Source of the DNA: Dirofilaria immitis
Taxonomy: Eukaryota; Nematoda; Chromadorea; Rhabditida; Onchocercidae
Length of the DNA stretch: 64,000 nucleotides
NCBI GenBank assembly: GCA_024305405.1
Contig: JAKNDB010000107.1
Location: 1,674,001 to 1,738,000, forward strand
Direction of reading: 5' to 3'
Below are positions 11,739-24,163 of this stretch, piece by piece. How positions within the stretch are numbered: the stretch's first letter is position 1; every line of letters starts with the position of its first letter. The notes beneath the pieces are model-generated. The model saw only the letters and a list, made by a program, of their open reading frames with translations. It was not told the origin of the DNA and searched no databases. Made by a program: the position numbers and the translations under genes.

Positions 11739-14700
11739 GCAACAACAACAATCACATCAAATTCTTCCGCCTCAGGCAGTAGTGGTAGCAGTAACTGCAA
11801 CAAACCAACAACATTCAACTTCATCCGGTGTTTCTGAATCGTGTTCCCTACCATCATCATCATCATCATCATCATCATCGTCAATATCATCCAATCAGCA
11901 TGCAACAACGCATACTGTAGATGCAACAAATAGCAACAGCAATAATAATAATAACAACAACAGTAACAACAATAGCAATAATAATAATAATAATATCGAT
12001 GACAAAAATAGCAACAATGAAAACAACAACAATAATAATAATATGCAACAGCAACATCAATCTGCCAATGGCCCTGGTAAATATTATTAAATTAATTAGA
12101 AAATTAATTTTGACAATAGAACAATACTAGATTAAAAAATAAACAAATTTTAAATTAAAATTTTATTTGGTAAATTTTGGACAAAAAGATTAAAAAATAA
12201 TTTAATTGGAAAATACTAAATTCTTTAAAAAAAAATTAGGTTTTAAAATTCGAATGATTTCTCAGATAACTGTAAATTGACTTTAGAAACATTATTGAAA
12301 TACTAATAAAAATAGCCTAAAACATTTTTAATAATGAAATTTTGAAAACAAATGTTGCAAATAATTAGAAAATTTAAAGTAAGTTGATATTTTGATATTT
12401 GAAATTTAATTTGATATTTAAAATTTGATAGTTTTTGTTATTTCAAAATTTGTTAATTTGATATTTGCAATTTGATATATATATATATATATATATATGA
12501 AAATAATTTGGTTGATAAAAATTCATTATCCTTATACTTCAAATATTTTGTTCTAATTTTCGTCAAAAAATTACTCTTATAATTTGATTCATACATTTTG
12601 TCATTATAATTGTGAGCAGGCAAATATGAATATTAATTCATTTCATTTAAACTAATGTTTAACTGAAAAAGTTTACGAATTATTTGAAAAGTTTTTTCAA
12701 TATGTAAATTAAAACATTGGATAGATAGATTAAATAAAAATTTTATTCGTTTAAAAAAAAATTTTTCTTTTCTTCAATTTTTATAGATATACATTTATTT
12801 TGGTTTATTAGATAAATCGTACATAATATTGTATTGTTGATAATAATAACATGACGTTGATTAAAATGTAAATCTTTTTTGAGACAAAATTTATCAATGA
12901 CAAATAATCTTTATTTTTGTTTATCTTTTATTTTATTTTTTTTTTGCTAAAATTGATTGATATAAATCGTTTTCAGATTATCGGTTATATGGGCATGACA
13001 TAACTACGGTCGCTGCTACAGCAACCACTACTAATGCCCAAGTTGCTCATTCATCATCTTCCAATATCCATCAAAATGGTAATTTTTTACTTTTTATTTA
13101 TATGATATTTATCTATGTCTATGCATCTGCTCATAAAATTCCACATACGCCGATATATAATCCGGCATAAATAAATAAACATTACAAATGTATTTATATG
13201 TACAGACATTTATATAAATATGATACATGCATGCTAACCGTATGCTTTTTCATTCCATGCACACTGTATTGCCTTGCTTGCTTACTGTAATGTTTCTACC
13301 GTATTTCATTTTCTTACTTTACATTTTATAATTTTATTTGTTTTAAAAATTAATCTATTTTGATTAAATGAATTATTTGATCATCGAATTTTATACTTAA
13401 TGTTTTTGATAAATTTGTTTCTTGGATTTCACACCTTTTTGAATTCAACTTGTCAATATAACTTAATGTTCGTTTCTTTATAACTGTTAAAATTTATTTA
13501 TAAAAAAGAAGAAATAAGAAAAAATTGATGCAATCATTTTCATTACTATAATTTGATAAAATATAAAATTTAAATCAAAAAATATTTTAATTGCTTTTAT
13601 AACGCAATTAAAACTGACGTATTTATCAAAATGTTAGTATATTTTTAAATTTATTTCTTTTTTTTACAATAATCAATGAAAATATTAGTTAATTTGATTC
13701 AGATTTATTTATTACTTTATATTTCATTTTTTTTTTTCAGGAAGACCATTAACTGCTGATCGTAAAAGACCATATAATTGTAATATGTGTTCATCACGAT
13801 TCGGATCTAAAATGGAACTTGAAGAACATCAAAATTCACATACTGGGGAGAAACCTTTCGAATGCAATGTATTTTATTTTTCAAATATTTAAATTATTTA
13901 TTTTTAATTCTTTTAATCATATATCATTTCTAAGTTTTTATAAATTATTTTTTTGCATATAATTTGAGAATTACTAAACAAAAATGATTTCTTATCATTT
14001 TTTTTTTGTTACATTATATTATATTTTTTCAATATTATAATATCAGCCTCATTATCACGATATATTTTAATTGATAAATATAATCATACATGGGGATTTT
14101 TTAAATGGAATAATAATAATATTAATTCATATTGTAAATATTAATCTAATCTAATTTACATTCAATACAACTAACTTTCTAAGCTTTATCATGACACGTG
14201 CTTACATTTTGTGTAACAAATAAATCATAACAAAAATTTGTGTAATATGTTAAAGCTTTCGATTACAAAAGATTGTTGCCAAAAGTTCATTTTCTTATTT
14301 ATTACACTTAAATGTCATTCAAAAAAGTGGATGATAAGAAGGAAAAAAAAAGGAAAAAATGATAAATAGTAATTATATATAAAACTTAGAGCCTAAATTG
14401 ATAAATTTTTTTTATTTTTAATAAATAAAATGTTAAAATTAAATGTAATTATTAAAATTTTAAAATATAAAAATTTGGTAATTTTATGCCAAAATTTCTT
14501 TGCCAATTATTTCATAATATATTATTTTTTTTTTTGTTTTTAAATGAAAAAGAATAAACAATTATTAGAATTAGCATAAATGATGAATCAAATAATTGAT
14601 GATAATAGTATAAATATCAGATGTGCAAAGCACGGTTCAATCGTCGTTCAACACTTTGGAATCATAAACGTATCCATTCGGATGATAAACCATTCGAATG

Positions 14701-17700
14701 TAATGTATGTCGTATGACGTTTAAATGGAAGAATTCGTTAAAATGTCACAAAGAAATGCATCAACGAAAAAATGAAATGACAGGAATCGAGAATGATCCA
14801 TTGGAAAAACTCTTACGTATGCAACGGCAGCTAAGCGTCGACACGTTCGTTTTCTTATTCTCTAAAGTTTTAAAAAAAAAAAAAAAAGAAAGAAAAACGG
14901 AAAGCTAAATAAAGTACAGGAATATTTATTTATAATTCATTTTTAAAGTTTCTCATTTCATTTATTTTTTTTTTTTTTAAGAGAAATAAATATATCACCT
15001 GTGTATGTAATTTCATTTCTTTTGATTAAGAATACATATTACCTATTTATGAAATGTATCAAATTCTTGAATAATATTATCAATATAAAATCTAATAAAA
15101 CTTAATATTTAAATTGAAAATTATTAAAAACACTTACTTATATCATATTTTCAACTATATTATATCAATCGATAACTCATTATTCTAATTTATTTAAATT
15201 TAGAAATTTTCTGAAGTATGAAATAAATATATCACCTGTGTATGTGCTTTCAAAGTATGAAATTTTATTTAGACTTATTCTTATAAAGAAAATGAATTTT
15301 ATGATATCATTTTCATTTTTGCATATTTACTTGCATAAAAGTTTTTACAGTTAAAATTAAAAGATCAAAAATATGCAAAAAAATAATAATATTTTATCAT
15401 ACCTTTTAAATTATTAATCATACCTTTTAAATTGTTAACCATACCTTTTAAGTTATTAATCATACCTTTTTAAATTGTTAATCATACCTTTTAAATTATT
15501 ATAATATTGGAAAAAATCATCCACTCTACTATGCAATACCATTAAATTCTACTTAAATTCTGTAAGTAAAAATAAAATCAGATATATATATATATAGTAT
15601 TATATTTTGTAATAATAATTTATCAATTATTTAATGAAATAAATTTTATCGAATTTTAAGGAGAAATTTCAGATTAAATTTTATATTAAAATTTCAGCTG
15701 GAAAATCATGATATCGTAAATCCAAGTTCAAGTTCAGAAACAATGGGAGTAGGAGGAAATGTACGTTTGATAACAAATTCAACAAGTGGTACTAGTCATT
15801 TGACTGGGTTAGGAAGGCGACGTAATGCCAAATTATCAGTGCATTCACGATCGATAACATCAAATAATTCTGATCTTATCATTGGTTCGGCCAACATACC
15901 AAATAATGCCAATCGAAATAACAACAACAACAGCAACAACAACAACAACAACAATAACAACAACAACAACAACAGCAACAATAATAATAATAATAATAGT
16001 ACCAGTTCTAATCATTCTCTTATTGGTTCAAATGATGCATTTATTCATGCACCATTACAAGCGGTATGATTTCTTTTTTTTTAATTTTATTATTCTTAGA
16101 ATAAAAATTTTTGATTAAAATAATTTTAGAAAAAATACAAAAAGAAAAAAAATTTAATAAATAACGAAATATCAATTTATTTATTAATTATTAAAATTCT
16201 TTTAAATGCTAAAATTAATTTAAAACAATTATTGAAGTAATATTTAAATATAATAAAATAAATTAAACGATAATTATTCAGTTAATTGCATATTTTTACT
16301 CAAATAATTTATTATAAAATAAAAATTATTCGCTTTAGAATTGATGAAATAAGAAATATAAGTTTATATGATAAAATCATAAGCATATCAATTTGTCTTC
16401 TTGAAATTTCGATAATTTAATTTTGATAATTTTAAAATGTTATTTAATTAATTGAAAATAAAAATAGCACTAATGCTTGTCATTATTTAATAAGTTTTTT
16501 AAAATAATAAAATCGATGGGTTGCTTTGTTAGCTACATTTCAAATGAATTTTATTAAAACATGATGAATGAAATCTTTTTTTTCCCTTCCTCCTTGATAA
16601 CCAATAATTTATTTATACTAATTTATACCATCATATTTAACTATTTAATTAAGTCATAGAAAATTTAGATAAAAAAGCTTTTCCCAGATGCTATATAATA
16701 TTAGACGTGAAAACGTAACGTAATATGCGCATAGAAATAAGATTGATAAATTCAGCAAAAAAAGAAAACAAAAGAATTTTATGTTTTTGGTTTTTTTTTT
16801 TTTTGGAAAAATGATTGAATAATTAAACGAATGTTTATTTATGGACAAAATATATTACAGCAAAATATCATTCCTTTCTCATTTTACAATAATTATTTTT
16901 AATTTATCATCAAAGGTCAGCTTCCATTTATTCCCTCATTTTATCGCATTCTTATCAATTAATCATTTAACGTCATACTAATGATCATTTTAAATTATCA
17001 TTAAAAATTCTTGAAAGTTTGTCTAAAATTTATTGTCAAAAAAATGTTAAACTTGTATTTTTCTTTTATATTTCAGGATGGTTTCTTTAGCAGTCAAAAA
17101 GCATTATCAATAAGTGATCATAAAGAGTTGGATTCATTATTAAATAGTACTACACGATTAACATCAATGCTTAAAGATGATTCAATCTTTAAAACTAATC
17201 TTTGGTTTGTTTTTGTTTTTTTGTTTTTTTTTTTTGAACAATACTACTACTATTTGACAGAATTTTTTACTTAAAAGTATTTATATGACTAATTGTATTA
17301 TTGATTGTTTATTTTTTTAAAAATAATCTATAAATATTTTAAATGAAATATATTATTTCGAAAACTTCTTGCAAAGTATTAGTTATTAGCCTTTAATGAG
17401 CTATAATACTATCGTATATCAATCTTATCAGTTATTATATCAGTTTTTTTTTTTTAAATTGATATATATTTTAAAATAAGTGTGATAAGTGAAAAAAAAA
17501 TTCAATAAATTTATAATTTGTTTGAACCAAATAGAAGAAATAATATTTTTATTGCAATTATTATTCAACATTTCATACATTATGATTAAAAGAATTGAAA
17601 TAAATTTGTTCTTTTTTTTTTTTATGAAATGAAAAAATTAAGTAAAAATTCTTCTTACGATATATATTTATAGATAATAATTTTAATCACATTTTATTTC

Positions 17701-19508
17701 AATGATATTAAAATTTCAGCGATGATTTAACAAGTTTGGGAAATCAGAGCAATACATTTGATACAAAACAAGAAATGAATGTAAGTTTTTTTTTTTTTTT
17801 AATTCGAAAAGTTTTAATTAATAAATAAAATGCTTAAAATAATATTTCTTTTATATTTAAATAAATTCAGTTTTATCATTTATCATATCAAAATGTTACA
17901 TACATTTGAAATAATATTTATCATTTATTATCATCAATCCAGTTTTTATCATTTATCATATCACAAATGCTACATTTGAATTCATTTTAAAGTAAAAATT
18001 AAATTAACATAAAAATATATTATTTTATCAACGATTAAAATCTTTTTTTTCCTATAATTTTATTATTTATTAATTTTACACTCACATATGACTAAATACT
18101 TATTTATTTTTTAGTTTTTTGATTAAAATTATTAATTCTGATTTGGAATGGACATTTAGAGCAATAAATATATTAATTTTCATAGCTTATTCAAAAAAAA
18201 AAAATTTCTTTCAGCTTTTTCATGCTAATCCGTTTATGATGTTCGGTGCTCATCAATTGGTAATTCACTTTTTTTTCTTTTAACTTTACTACATTCTTAT
18301 CAAATTTATCTTATCGATTACATGATAAATGATAATCAATTATCACAATTTCTTCTTATTAATTCTACTTTATTTGAGTAGATATAATGTTTTTACAACT
18401 TGCATGAAAATTTGAAAAAAAAAATCTAGTCCATTATTTGTGATTTATACGAAACTGATTGTTCTGTATTTACTTAAAATTTTCAAGAATATATCATTTC
18501 TTATCATTGCACATGATAATGATAAAGTATTTTGAGATGATAGCATATTCGAATTCGATTTTCTCCAATTATACAAATTAAGGCAGGAAACAATCTATTT
18601 GTTTAATATTTTTATTTCAAAAATTTCTAGCTATATATTAATTCCAATTAATTTATTCAATTCTTATTAATGTCTTTATTAATATCATTTTTGACGAAAT
18701 GTTTTGCCCAAAACGATATTACTATTAAAATTGATTAGTTATATTAATTTATAATTAAACCTATTTTATAGCAAAATCCAATGCAACCTTTTACACCACC
18801 AAATTTGGCATTTTCAAGTAGTAACGGTGGTTGTGGTGATTATTTTCATTTACATCTAAACAATCAAACCGATCAAATACCCCATCAAAGTTTGCAACAG
18901 CAACAACAACCCTTCGTATCACAATATTCCACTGGTGGAGCATCATCACAAACTTCTGATATGCTTGCGAATCACAATCATAATGTGATCAATTATCAAC
19001 CACAGGTAGATGCTAATTTCCTTCTCCTTTCGTTGTCTTTTTTTTTTTTTATTTTTATAATAAAAATTTCATATAAAACAAAACTTTTTTTAAAATTTAT
19101 TTATTAAATTTAATTGAAATTTAAAATTTTCATTTCTATTCAAATTTAACTTATTCTAATAAATTTCCTATATTTGAATTTTTATAATCATTTGGCTCTT
19201 TTTTTTTTTTTATCAATGATAAGATTTTTTTTTTTCTTTAAAAATATGCTTATGATAAATGATTTGCAGTTGGAAACACCATCATCAATAATAGCACCAA
19301 CTTTGGATTATACAGTAAGTGGTAGTGATAATTTGGAATATATGTTAAGCAATTACTCGTCCACGATCTCATCTGCTGCATCAGTTGCATCAACGGGAAA
19401 TGAGGTACGGCCAAGTGTTGCGGAACATTTACAACAGCAACAGTATACGGGACAAACTGCTGGTAGCAATACTTTACGATCCGATGATGTTGTTGTTGCT
19501 GCTGCTGC

Positions 19509-19540
<32 letters not shown>

Positions 19541-19584
19541 CAACTAGTAATAATGGTAAAGAAGTACCACAGGTATCCTGGTAA
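11629..19584 (+). CDS. C2H2 zinc-finger transcription factor, three fingers, ten exons
   Basis: Probable sequence-specific nuclear DNA-binding regulator. Exons read as 11629-12076, 12977-13078, 13741-13868, 14621-14836, 15698-16063, 17077-17204, 17720-17780, 18215-18259, 18772-19005 and 19270-19584. They sum to 2043 bases, about 680 residues, with compatible phases throughout. Three classical fingers of C-x2-C-x12-H-x3-H form start CNMC, CNMC and CNVC and end HQNSH, HKRIH and HKEMH. They are joined by the linkers TGEKPFE and SDDKPFE. A poly-Gln tract, a Ser tract and Asn-rich tracts precede the fingers; a second Asn-rich tract and a 14-residue Ala tract follow. The start is the first ATG (MEVHQSLPARY) after AT-rich leader sequence. 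The end of exon 4 is uncertain: the best-phased donor (AGC then gtcgac) is weak, and AAA then gtttta further on is an alternative. The stop at 19584 may be only one isoform. The fingers resemble no family member I can name safely. Confidence 0.85.
12475..12498. repeat. AT microsatellite in intron 1
   Basis: An uninterrupted run of about twelve TA/AT units in intron 1 of the zinc-finger gene, following several near-copies of AATTTGATATTT. Confidence 0.8.
14983..15008. repeat. 26-bp direct repeat, first copy (intron 4)
   Basis: GAAATAAATATATCACCTG followed by TGTATGT occurs here and identically at 15220-15245, 237 bases downstream, both in intron 4 of the zinc-finger gene. An exact match in otherwise divergent intron DNA suggests a recent duplication or a small dispersed element. 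Confidence 0.8.
15400..15503. repeat. Approximately 22-bp tandem repeat in intron 4
   Basis: About five units with the core CATACCTTTTAAATT followed by ATTAAT or GTTAAC. The units differ by single substitutions and one extra T. Confidence 0.85.
15917..15999 (+). repeat. AAC/AAT triplet tract encoding poly-Asn
   Basis: Exonic AAC runs change to AAT runs, broken by single AGC (Ser) codons. They encode an Asn-rich low-complexity segment of the zinc-finger protein. The tract is real coding sequence, because the flanking exon is open and properly spliced, but its length is expected to vary. Confidence 0.85.
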
Positions 19585-22500
19585 AAATAATAATAATAAT
19601 AATAATGAAATCATACCATACCTTCTTTTATTATCAACATCATCATCATCATCATCGTTATTATTATTATATGTCTGACATGACAGCAGTCTTATTGATA
19701 CTCATTTGTAGTCATTCATCATCATCATTTGGGCTCATTTTTGTTAATTAAAGCATGCACTGAAATAGATGAATGATCAAATGATGATAATGATATTGAC
19801 GTAAAATCATACACCGATCAATATCTCTTATCATATCATCTTTCAAGTTTTGTTTTTTTTCAAGCTTAATACAACGATTATTTACATATTACTAAATATG
19901 TTATTAGCATTTATTTAAAAAAAAAAAAAACAAAATAGGAAAAATCAAAATTCTATTTCATGTGCATGCTTTTTATACGTAAACTCAAACGTTATTTTCG
20001 ATCTCTGTAGATTTTTTTTTGCTAATTAATAAAAAATTTTGAATTATTAAGAGAGAAATCAGTTTTTTTACTTCCTTCTCTCTCTCGCTCCTCTCTCTCT
20101 CTCTCCCTTCCTGCCTTTTATTTTTATAAATGCTCGAAATTCAATTTGAAATCGTAAAAATAATTGAAAATTTTTAAGTAAACAAAAAAATGTTGGTAAA
20201 ATACGATTGATATAATGAATAATTGAAATTAATTTTTATTAAAATACTACCATAATTATGCTATTATTTAATAAAAATTAAATTCTTTCTTTCTTTTTTT
20301 TTTCGCAATGAATAAATTCAATAAATTAAATTAACATTCCAATTTAATAAATTCGGCAAAATATTTTGCAATTTAAGCCAAATTTGCTTGATCGGTTTGA
20401 GTTTACTCTTCTTTTTTTTTTTGTTTTGTTTTAAAATTCTTCTCATATAATTTGACATTGTTTGTTCAAATTTTTCCTTTTTTTTTTTTTTGTTTAAATT
20501 AATGTTTTGTTTTGGATTTTAAATTTTGTAGTCGCATGTCATTCATTGAGCACATAAATGTCGTTTTTTCTTTTTCAAATTTGCATATTCGATAATAATT
20601 CAATTTAGACAATCAAAATTTTAAATTATCAATCAGGTTCAATTCAATTGTACTCTAACAAATAAACTTTTATGCGATGATAAAAAAAAAATAAATAGTA
20701 ATAAGAAATGGTGAAGATTACAACAGAAGAATAGTACATTTAAGAATTATATCAGTTTTTTCTTTTTGATAAGAATTAATAATTAACAAATTGCAAGCAA
20801 AGATAAGACATTTTAATTTAATAAATACCAACGATGAAATGTTTTATTTTCATACAATTAAATTTGTAATTTCTGAATTGTTTTTAATTATCTAAAACAA
20901 AACAACAAAAATAATATATGTAAATTATATGGAATAAAAAATAAAAATTTATGCACTCTAAGTTAGAATAATTTTTTTTTTTAATTTAACAAATGACAAT
21001 GCTTACATTTTCTTGCCAAAATTTTTTTTTATTTAATTTAATTTTTAACTTTCTTTTTTTTTTTTTTGCTAATTATATGTGCCTTTGCAGTTTTGTTTTT
21101 TTTTTTTTTTTTCGCATAATGATAATATTGTGCCTCATAAATGTTTTCTATTCATTTCATTTATAATAATTTCTCAATTCAATTTTGAAATGTTTTTGTC
21201 TTTAAAAAAAAAAATGTTTTTATTTGTTTTTTTTTTGTGCCTAAAATTCCTTTTGCAGTTGTTACTAAAATTTAATAATTCCAATGTGCCATATTTTGTA
21301 CAGTTTTTCAGTGTTTTAATTAATTATCTTTTTTCTTTTTTTTTTTTCACTCTCTCTCTCTCTCTTTTTCTTTGCAACTTAATTTTTCAATTACATTTTA
21401 TTGTTTTTCCAATTTTAAAGGAAATACACTGCCTTAAATATATCCATTTTGTTGTAAAATATAAAAGCATTAGAATTTATGCTTTGATAATTTCAAAGAT
21501 AAGAAAAAAAAAATTGGTTTAGAAAAGTGATAACAAAATTATTATTGATGATTAAAAACAGAAAAAATAACGATAATTATATAAAAAAATTCAATATCTT
21601 CCATCTATGATAAATATGTTTCATGAAATCAGTGCTATATTCTTATTAAAAGCGATTGTTTAAGCTTTTTAAAAGTTTAAATTTTCACATCCAATAAAAT
21701 AATTCAGTATTATGCAAAAATAAATTAATTAAAAATAAGCATTACGAACTATATAACAATTAATCAAACTTCAATCAGTTATTGAATGATAAAATTTCCG
21801 AACTGAAAATCCATTCATCAGAAAATATTCAATGATTAAATTATTACAATATTCAAATTCAAATTATTACATGATATAGGCGATAAAATATCTGAATAGA
21901 TAATGACGTTTAATTTTAAACTTGAATATTCAATTAAAATGAATGACCGAAATTCAATTTATGGAATAGAATTAATTTGGTATGTCAAATTATATTAAGT
22001 GAATTTTCCGAATAAATTTATTTGAGATATGGTCGAAAAAAATGGGTAAATAATATTATCAAATAAAATTACTGTATGATTAAAATGGCGGTGTTTTTCC
22101 TTCATTTTTTTTTTTTTTAACTCATTCATTTAAAAAATTATTTTTTGGAAATATTTATGGTTCAATTCAGTTTATTTAAATTTGTATGCATTAAAAGTAT
22201 AGGCGCTAAAATTTTTTTGCCCATTTTTCGTTTTCTCATTTTTCCTATCCCATTTAAATTCCAATCTTTTATTTCATTTAGGATTAATTTCCGCCTTTTA
22301 ATATTAATTATTTATCGTAAAGAAGAAAGGAAAGAAAATAAAAAAAAAAAAAAAAGAATGGCACATATGTTTAGTAATAATTTTCCTGAAAATTATCCTG
22401 TATCACAATATATATTTTATCATAATCATAGTATTGAAAATTTTTTCATCATATTTTATGAATTTTTTAGAATTAATTAAACTATATGATAATTAGTAGT

Positions 22501-23788
22501 AATAATAATAATGATAATAATAATAATAATAGTAGTAATTAAGACAGGATCATTTTCAAATATTTATTAATTCATTAATGATTCAATTCAAATTCATTCA
22601 GTTTTTCATTTCTTTTTTTTCCTATTATAATCAATATTTGTTATATTCATATTATTATTATTATTAATGCATAAATTTAAAGTATTACATTTTTCCCAAC
22701 TGTTATTATTATTATTATTATTCATTGATTTATTTATTCCCTTTCCCTTCTTCCTTCATCCTATCTTCCTTTTTTTTTCCCATTCTTTTTTTTTTTTGCA
22801 TCATATTATTTGAATTTTTCTTCATTTTCAAGCTAAAACATATTTGTTTACAAGATGAAAGAAAAAAAAGAAACAATCAGTACTGAGTACTGTAGTATGA
22901 AACACAATATCGTTATAATAATCATCGGAGATTACTGTAGCATAATATAACAGTATTGAATACAGTGAAAAATTTAATTAATAAAAGATTCATTTAAAAG
23001 CAGGGATTATATGTATTATATTTCGTTCAATAAATTATTATTTTCATGTTTATGCTGTTTTTGTTTTTTCTTTTCTAAACTATTTTCCAAATAATTATTT
23101 ATATATTACTTACAAATAACGTAGTAACATTTTCAAGTTACTCAAATTAGATTTTAAATTTCTCAAGCTAATTATTCGCAAAATTTAAATATAAAACAGG
23201 GAATACCAATTCGAATAAACATTTTTTCACCAAAATATTTTCAAATATGAATGAATCATTAATATGAAAAAAAGTAAATATTAATTATTTAAGCTTAACC
23301 AATTTGATTCTCGAGATAATAACACACCATCTGGTTTCTTTTATTATCATCATCTGGTAATAATATTATTTAATTTTTCCTAATTTTCAGGATTCCGGAA
23401 AATTTTTTATTGGAAAATTTGCAAATTTTTCTTTATTGCAATTAAATGATTCAACTTTCATGATAAATCGTAAATGAAACAATCATTCACACTCATTTTA
23501 AGTTTCACAAGAAATTACAAAAGAAACAGTCCAGTATAGATTCTAACTGATTATTTTGCACAGTGTTACACAAGTTATCTAAATTATCTCTGTTATCAAA
23601 TACACAATTATCAATAGACAAATTTCATTTTTTTTTCTATTAGAAATTTCATTTCAATAAAGATATTGTGAAATTGGGAAGAGCAAATTAATATCTTATT
23701 AATCAAAATTTTCTTATCACTTTTTCATTTATCATCGAATAATCTTTCGTTTTCATTCGTTGCTTACAATTATTAATTCTCTAACTAA
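19585..23788. other. 3' flank of the zinc-finger gene, no further gene seen
   Basis: AAT and ATC microsatellites follow the stop at 19590-19670, then come long T runs, CT repeats near 20080-20106 and 21350-21366, and ATT/AAT runs near 22498-22535 and 22640-22725. The T-rich ORFs at 21079-21522 and 22145-22480 (Phe/Leu/Ile-rich) look like chance. If CAG then gtatcc at 19572-19578 is used as a donor, a further exon could lie here, but none stands out. Confidence 0.5.
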
Positions 23789-24163
23789 TTATCTTGTAAA
23801 CTTATTTTGAATTTTTTTAGAAATATTTTGAAACTTTCTAACCGTTGTTTGCGTCTTATCAATTCCCTTCATTTTTTTCATAGTTGTTTTAACTATTGCT
23901 ATTTTGGTAGGACGAATTTTAAATGTAAATTTCACGGTAAAATTATGAACATTCGGGATAATAATTTTTCTACTTTGATTCCGATAATATTCTTCTCCTT
24001 CTCGATCATCATCAAAATCCGGATAATCTCGCTTATTCGGCCGTACATCAGTCCAAAATCGTTTTCTTCGATATCTTGATGACATTTCGGATTGTTGCAT
24101 TTTTCCTGATAACATATCATTGTTGTTGTTGTTGCTGATACTCTTTATTGGCATGATCATCAT
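23789..24163 (-). CDS. Unrecognised small charged protein or terminal exon
   Basis: I do not recognise this protein. The ORF gives 124 residues and reads as coding: it is less AT-biased than its surroundings and uses mixed codons (CGG, CCG, GTG). It runs from an Asn tract (SNNNNND) through a basic stretch (SSRYRRKR), an aromatic/acidic segment (DYPDFDDDREGEEYY) and a Lys/Thr-rich C-terminus ending KFTR. Directly upstream on the minus strand is TTCATTCAG, a plausible acceptor for splicing or a spliced leader. The frame stays open through the few codons between that acceptor and the ATG, so this may be the last exon of a longer gene. Dibasic sites (RKR, KR) flank a short segment, but there is no amidation glycine and no visible signal peptide. 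It lies between two genes whose 3' ends point toward each other. Confidence 0.42.
   Translation of the reverse strand: MMIMPIKSISNNNNNDMLSGKMQQSEMSSRYRRKRFWTDVRPNKRDYPDFDDDREGEEYYRNQSRKIIIPNVHNFTVKFTFKIRPTKIAIVKTTMKKMKGIDKTQTTVRKFQNISKKIQNKFTR

Noticed and set aside
11681..11929. Minus-strand ORF with poly-Met and poly-Val
   Set aside because: Antisense shadow of the CAA and TCA tracts of the zinc-finger exon 1.
21079..21522. 147-residue Phe/Leu-rich plus-strand ORF
   Set aside because: Generated by T homopolymers; no splice context, no membrane-protein motif beyond what composition gives.
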